DNA from: Asaia sp003994335
Lineage (GTDB): Bacteria; Pseudomonadota; Alphaproteobacteria; Acetobacterales; Acetobacteraceae
Length of the DNA: 64,000 nt
Assembly: GCF_037151175.1 (NCBI RefSeq)
Contig: NZ_JBBCOR010000004.1
Coordinates: forward strand, 186,001-250,000
Direction: 5' to 3'
Under the pieces are notes generated by a model. That model worked only from the letters and a program-made list of their open reading frames with translations, did no database searches and was not told the origin of the DNA. The position numbers and the translations under genes are program-made. Positions 61,409 through 64,000 of the stretch are shown one piece after another. The stretch's first letter is position 1. Each line of letters starts with the position of its first letter.

Positions 61409-63280
61409 TTACTGGAACGGGAGATATCTGAAGGTCGCATACACCGTATTGCCGAAAGTGGTGGGATAGACGGAATTTCCTTTGCCGTCATTGCCACGGA
61501 AGGCAAATTTGCGGATGTATGTATACTGTACGCCACCCATCAGACTGCCGTAGCTGCCATCGAGGAAGTGCCACCAGCCGCCTGCCGTCATGGAGGCGAG
61601 GGTTCGGGTTTGCGCTGTGCAGGTGCCAAAGGCGACGGAGCATCCCGAGAGGTTCTGGTCGGTCACCCCATAGCCATATTGCCGACCATCGCCAGCAAGA
61701 TAGGAACGACGGGTATTCGCCTCGACACCGCCATAGAGATAGACGAGCACGGAGGGATCAGGATGTCCGATGAAGCCCAAAGCACCGCGGATCTGTGGGA
61801 TGGGGGACAGGGCGCCGCGTCCGTTGAACGTTGCGTCGGGCAACTGCGAGGCTCCGTAGCGTCCAATACCCTGACCGGCGATAATATTGCCTGTAATCTG
61901 CAAGTCCGGCGTGAAGAAGGGCGCCGTGACGCCTGCGCCGACGCCGCCACCGAATTTGGTTTCCTTGTGGCTGCCGACGGAGTCCGGTGATTGGACGACG
62001 GAGCGGAACCAGCGGCCAAGACCAAATACTTCATAATGCCCTAGAGACGTGTCCACAGCGCCCTTGACCACCATATCAGGGACCGGATTATCGCTGTATT
62101 GCGTATTGGGGTTCAGCAGCAGGCCACCGGGATTGCTGTAGAAAACGCGTGGCCCTTCCTTGTATCCCGCGAGGGCCGGAAGCCGGCCTCCCGAGGCGAT
62201 ATCGGATGAATAGGCGACCGTGGCCTGAGGGTCTTCCACGGACAGGGCCAGCCAGTATTTCTGGTTCCAGTCCTTGCCAATCCGGATCTGGGGAACGCGG
62301 GTATAGGTGATGCCGGGTATCTGGTTGTTATCGACCACCGCCGGGAGCTGCTCGTTTCTGGGCTGCATGCCCTTCTGATAATTTGTGGCTAGGCTCCATG
62401 CCTGACCCATGAGCACGTGAAAGCCCCAATCCTTCTTGGTGAAGGTGAAATAACCCTGTCTCAATCTGGGCGTATATCCGCTTACCTGCACCGAGTTGGT
62501 CGTGCCGGCCGAGCCTCCGAAATCGGACTCGATATAGGCTTGCAGACGGATATCCCGCGTGGGGTTGGCTTCAAGCAGCGTGGAAAGGCGGGTCAACTGC
62601 GCCGAGAGACGCTCCTCGCTCAGACCATGATTGGGACTATTGGCATACGGGAAGGTATTCCATGCCGTGGCGGGGCCACTGGTCACGGTTGAGTCTCGCC
62701 AGACATTGGACAGATCCACAAATCCGCTCAGACGCACCGAAATATCCCCGATGCTGAAAATTGGCGGCAGGCGATCGACCGAGGTCTGGGTAATGGCAAG
62801 CGGGCTCGAGGAACTCAGATCGATGGATGAGGGTCTGTTCTGCCCTGCCTCGCTCGCCGATCGATTATCGGCCAGTTGGACGTCGGACCCGCCATGCTGC
62901 CCCTTATGCGCGAAGTTACCCTTGCTCCGGGACGACGCCGGGACACCGGTATGCGATGCGGAGGCCAGTCCCGTCGCGGGAGCGCTGAAAGGCTGACCGG
63001 CAGAAGGGGGCGAGCCCACAGATGTCGCGGTGGCGAGATCTGGAGTGTTGCCATGCCCCGTTTGGCGCAGGATTTTGCCGCTCTTCTTGATGCCATTGCG
63101 TGTCTGTTTGCGCTGCTCGATGGCCATGACCCGTTTTTCGAGGGCGCGTATCTGGTCCCGGATGAGCGTAAGCTCTTCGTCATCGCTCGCGGCGAAGGCA
63201 GGAACAGGCAGGGAAATCGCAAAGCCGAGCCCGGCTGCTATCAGGGGGATCCGGACGGCCAAACTAATCCGCTCTCGCAC
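61409..63280 (-). CDS. DcaP-like outer membrane porin
   Basis: A 623-residue outer membrane protein. Signal peptide ends PAFA-ASDDEE; a short coiled coil follows at about 33-57 (IRDQIRALEKRVMAIEQRK), typical of DcaP trimers, then a low-complexity Ser/Ala linker to about residue 165 and a beta-barrel with alternating pattern to the end (FRYLPFQ). DcaP of Acinetobacter takes up dicarboxylates and related anions. The start is GTG with AAGG upstream. The linker is longer than usual and the terminal residue is Gln after Phe. It precedes the TonB receptor gene on the same strand. Confidence 0.75.
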   Translation of the reverse strand: MRERISLAVRIPLIAAGLGFAISLPVPAFAASDDEELTLIRDQIRALEKRVMAIEQRKQTRNGIKKSGKILRQTGHGNTPDLATATSVGSPPSAGQPFSAPATGLASASHTGVPASSRSKGNFAHKGQHGGSDVQLADNRSASEAGQNRPSSIDLSSSSPLAITQTSVDRLPPIFSIGDISVRLSGFVDLSNVWRDSTVTSGPATAWNTFPYANSPNHGLSEERLSAQLTRLSTLLEANPTRDIRLQAYIESDFGGSAGTTNSVQVSGYTPRLRQGYFTFTKKDWGFHVLMGQAWSLATNYQKGMQPRNEQLPAVVDNNQIPGITYTRVPQIRIGKDWNQKYWLALSVEDPQATVAYSSDIASGGRLPALAGYKEGPRVFYSNPGGLLLNPNTQYSDNPVPDMVVKGAVDTSLGHYEVFGLGRWFRSVVQSPDSVGSHKETKFGGGVGAGVTAPFFTPDLQITGNIIAGQGIGRYGASQLPDATFNGRGALSPIPQIRGALGFIGHPDPSVLVYLYGGVEANTRRSYLAGDGRQYGYGVTDQNLSGCSVAFGTCTAQTRTLASMTAGGWWHFLDGSYGSLMGGVQYTYIRKFAFRGNDGKGNSVYPTTFGNTVYATFRYLPFQ

Positions 63281-63466
63281 AGGGCCTTACCTTCTTCTTT
63301 TTATTGTCCAGGTTACTCCCGGAATGGCCCCCCCATATCAGGTAAAAGCATCGTCGTTTTTATCATTTGAAGTCTGACACTTGTTGTGATCACTGCGATC
63401 ATTTCCAGATCCTCAACCGCAGTGCCGCTGACCAGGGCGATCCTGCTCCAGTGCAGGGATCCACGG

Positions 63467-63754
63467 TCAGGAGGAGCTGATGCGTGTCAGGCGTGTCGCG
63501 AGTGCCGAATTTTCATGCAGGATATGGCGTATGAACGCGCATCGAATGTCGACCACGTTTTGCGCCTCGACGAGCCGCTCCAGCACGCCGCAGACCAGGG
63601 CGCGCCCGATACCCTTGCCCCTGAAGATCGCGGGGACTTCGGTGTGCAGCAACACCAGCACCGTGCCATGCCACAGATAGGTGATAAAGGCTGTCGCCCC
63701 GTCCTGCGTCATTTCGAAGCGGTGCATTGCTGTGTTGTCAGTAATCGGGGGCAT
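63467..63754 (-). CDS. Small GNAT-like N-acetyltransferase (YjdJ type)
   Basis: A 95-residue single-domain protein with the acetyl-CoA pyrophosphate loop FRGKGIGRALV of GNAT enzymes and the short length of the YjdJ group. A GGAG ribosome binding site seven bases before the ATG at 63754 sets the start. The acceptor is unknown. It lies between the porin gene and a cut-off membrane gene, on the same strand as both. Confidence 0.75.
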   Translation of the reverse strand: MPPITDNTAMHRFEMTQDGATAFITYLWHGTVLVLLHTEVPAIFRGKGIGRALVCGVLERLVEAQNVVDIRCAFIRHILHENSALATRLTRISSS

Positions 63755-63822
63755 TGTCACTCCATGGTTGGGCCGGGTCGGAATAGGCTACGCTGGCGGG
63801 TTGGGAGCGTGATCCGCGCTAG

Positions 63823-63849
63823 AAAAGCCCCCGCCGGAGGGGCGGAGGC
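63823..63849 (-). terminator. Intrinsic terminator of the cut-off membrane gene
   Basis: On the minus strand, GCCTCCGCC pairs with GGCGGGGGC (one mismatch) over a 5-base loop, followed by TTTTCT. It lies ten bases after the stop of the gene entering from the right edge. Confidence 0.85.
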
Positions 63850-63858
63850 GTACACCGT

Positions 63859-64000
63859 TCATAGATCCCTATGGAGATCGATCACGGTCAGAACGAGCAC
63901 CACGACGGGAAGCAGAAGACCAAGGCTCGAAACCTGGCCAATGGTCGCCCCCACCATGGCGGAAAGCACATAGGTCACCCAGGAACAGGCTGGCAGAGCG
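63859..64000 (-). CDS. Partial membrane protein, possibly DUF1275/YoaK family
   Basis: The last 46 codons of a minus-strand gene that enters from the right edge. The visible part has two hydrophobic helices (WVTYVLSAMVGATIG and LGLLLPVVVLVLTVIDL) and ends in LHRDL before TGA. A two-helix C-terminus of this shape occurs in DUF1275/YoaK proteins, but the call rests on a short fragment. A good terminator follows its stop. Confidence 0.45.
   Translation of the reverse strand, partial: ALPACSWVTYVLSAMVGATIGQVSSLGLLLPVVVLVLTVIDLHRDL

Overview
The window (about 60% G+C by eye) reads as chromosome of an obligately aerobic alphaproteobacterium, most likely an acetic acid bacterium (Acetobacteraceae). 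This is inferred from the gene set: an oxygen-dependent cobalamin branch (cobG), glucose-6-phosphate dehydrogenase beside a GH15 glucosidase, large TonB receptors, a DcaP-like porin, and a complete NADH dehydrogenase I operon in the E. coli-style arrangement with fused nuoCD. The genus cannot be fixed from the sequence alone. I see no rRNA, tRNA, CRISPR array, phage or insertion sequence.

Layout. 1-7.9 kb: a cut-off gene, an aldo/keto reductase, an oxalate-decarboxylase-like bicupin with eroded metal sites, L-serine dehydratase, an acetoin/butanediol-type SDR, the coupled pair pepA-holC, and a TauE/SafE permease. 7.9-11.3 kb: a tightly packed molybdenum-cofactor operon moeA-moaA-moaC-moaD-moaE on the minus strand. 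11.7-16.2 kb: a three-gene EmrAB plus outer-membrane-factor drug efflux operon behind a perfect operator-like palindrome. 16.2-19.7 kb: zwf and a GH15 glucoamylase/trehalase. 19.7-34.5 kb: nuoA-B-CD-E-F-G-H-I-J-K-L-M-N (13 reading frames, many overlapping stop/start codons), closed by a strong intrinsic terminator.

34.5-40.9 kb: aerobic corrin-ring genes cobG-H-I-J, then cobK on the opposite strand, then cobL-E-M. cobK overlaps the end of cobJ and its start lies 3 nt from the proposed start of cobL, so any transcript joining cobJ to cobL is antisense to the whole of cobK. 41-47.6 kb: an XRE regulator, a pirin gene with a clear promoter and palindrome, a CsoR/RcnR-type metal sensor followed by a heavy-metal RND efflux pair, and a glyoxalase-fold gene. 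48-53.3 kb: a TonB receptor and a divergent S46 dipeptidyl-peptidase separated by an AT-rich spacer that contains a near-consensus Pho box. 53.4-53.8 kb: three copies of a 140-bp hairpin-rich tandem repeat. 53.8-57.8 kb: an SDR, a succinate-semialdehyde-type aldehyde dehydrogenase, and a cobalamin riboswitch leading a NiCoT nickel/cobalt permease. 57.9-64 kb: a 1097-aa TonB receptor, a DcaP-like porin, a small acetyltransferase and a cut-off membrane protein.

Links between regions: the NiCoT permease (cobalt), the cob genes and the riboswitch form one logical B12 circuit, although only cobalt import carries the riboswitch here. No wholly new system is evident. The most unusual points are the cobJ/cobK/cobL antisense arrangement, the Pho box before the S46 peptidase, the degenerate bicupin, the metal-sensor operator overlapping a start region, and the 140-bp repeat.
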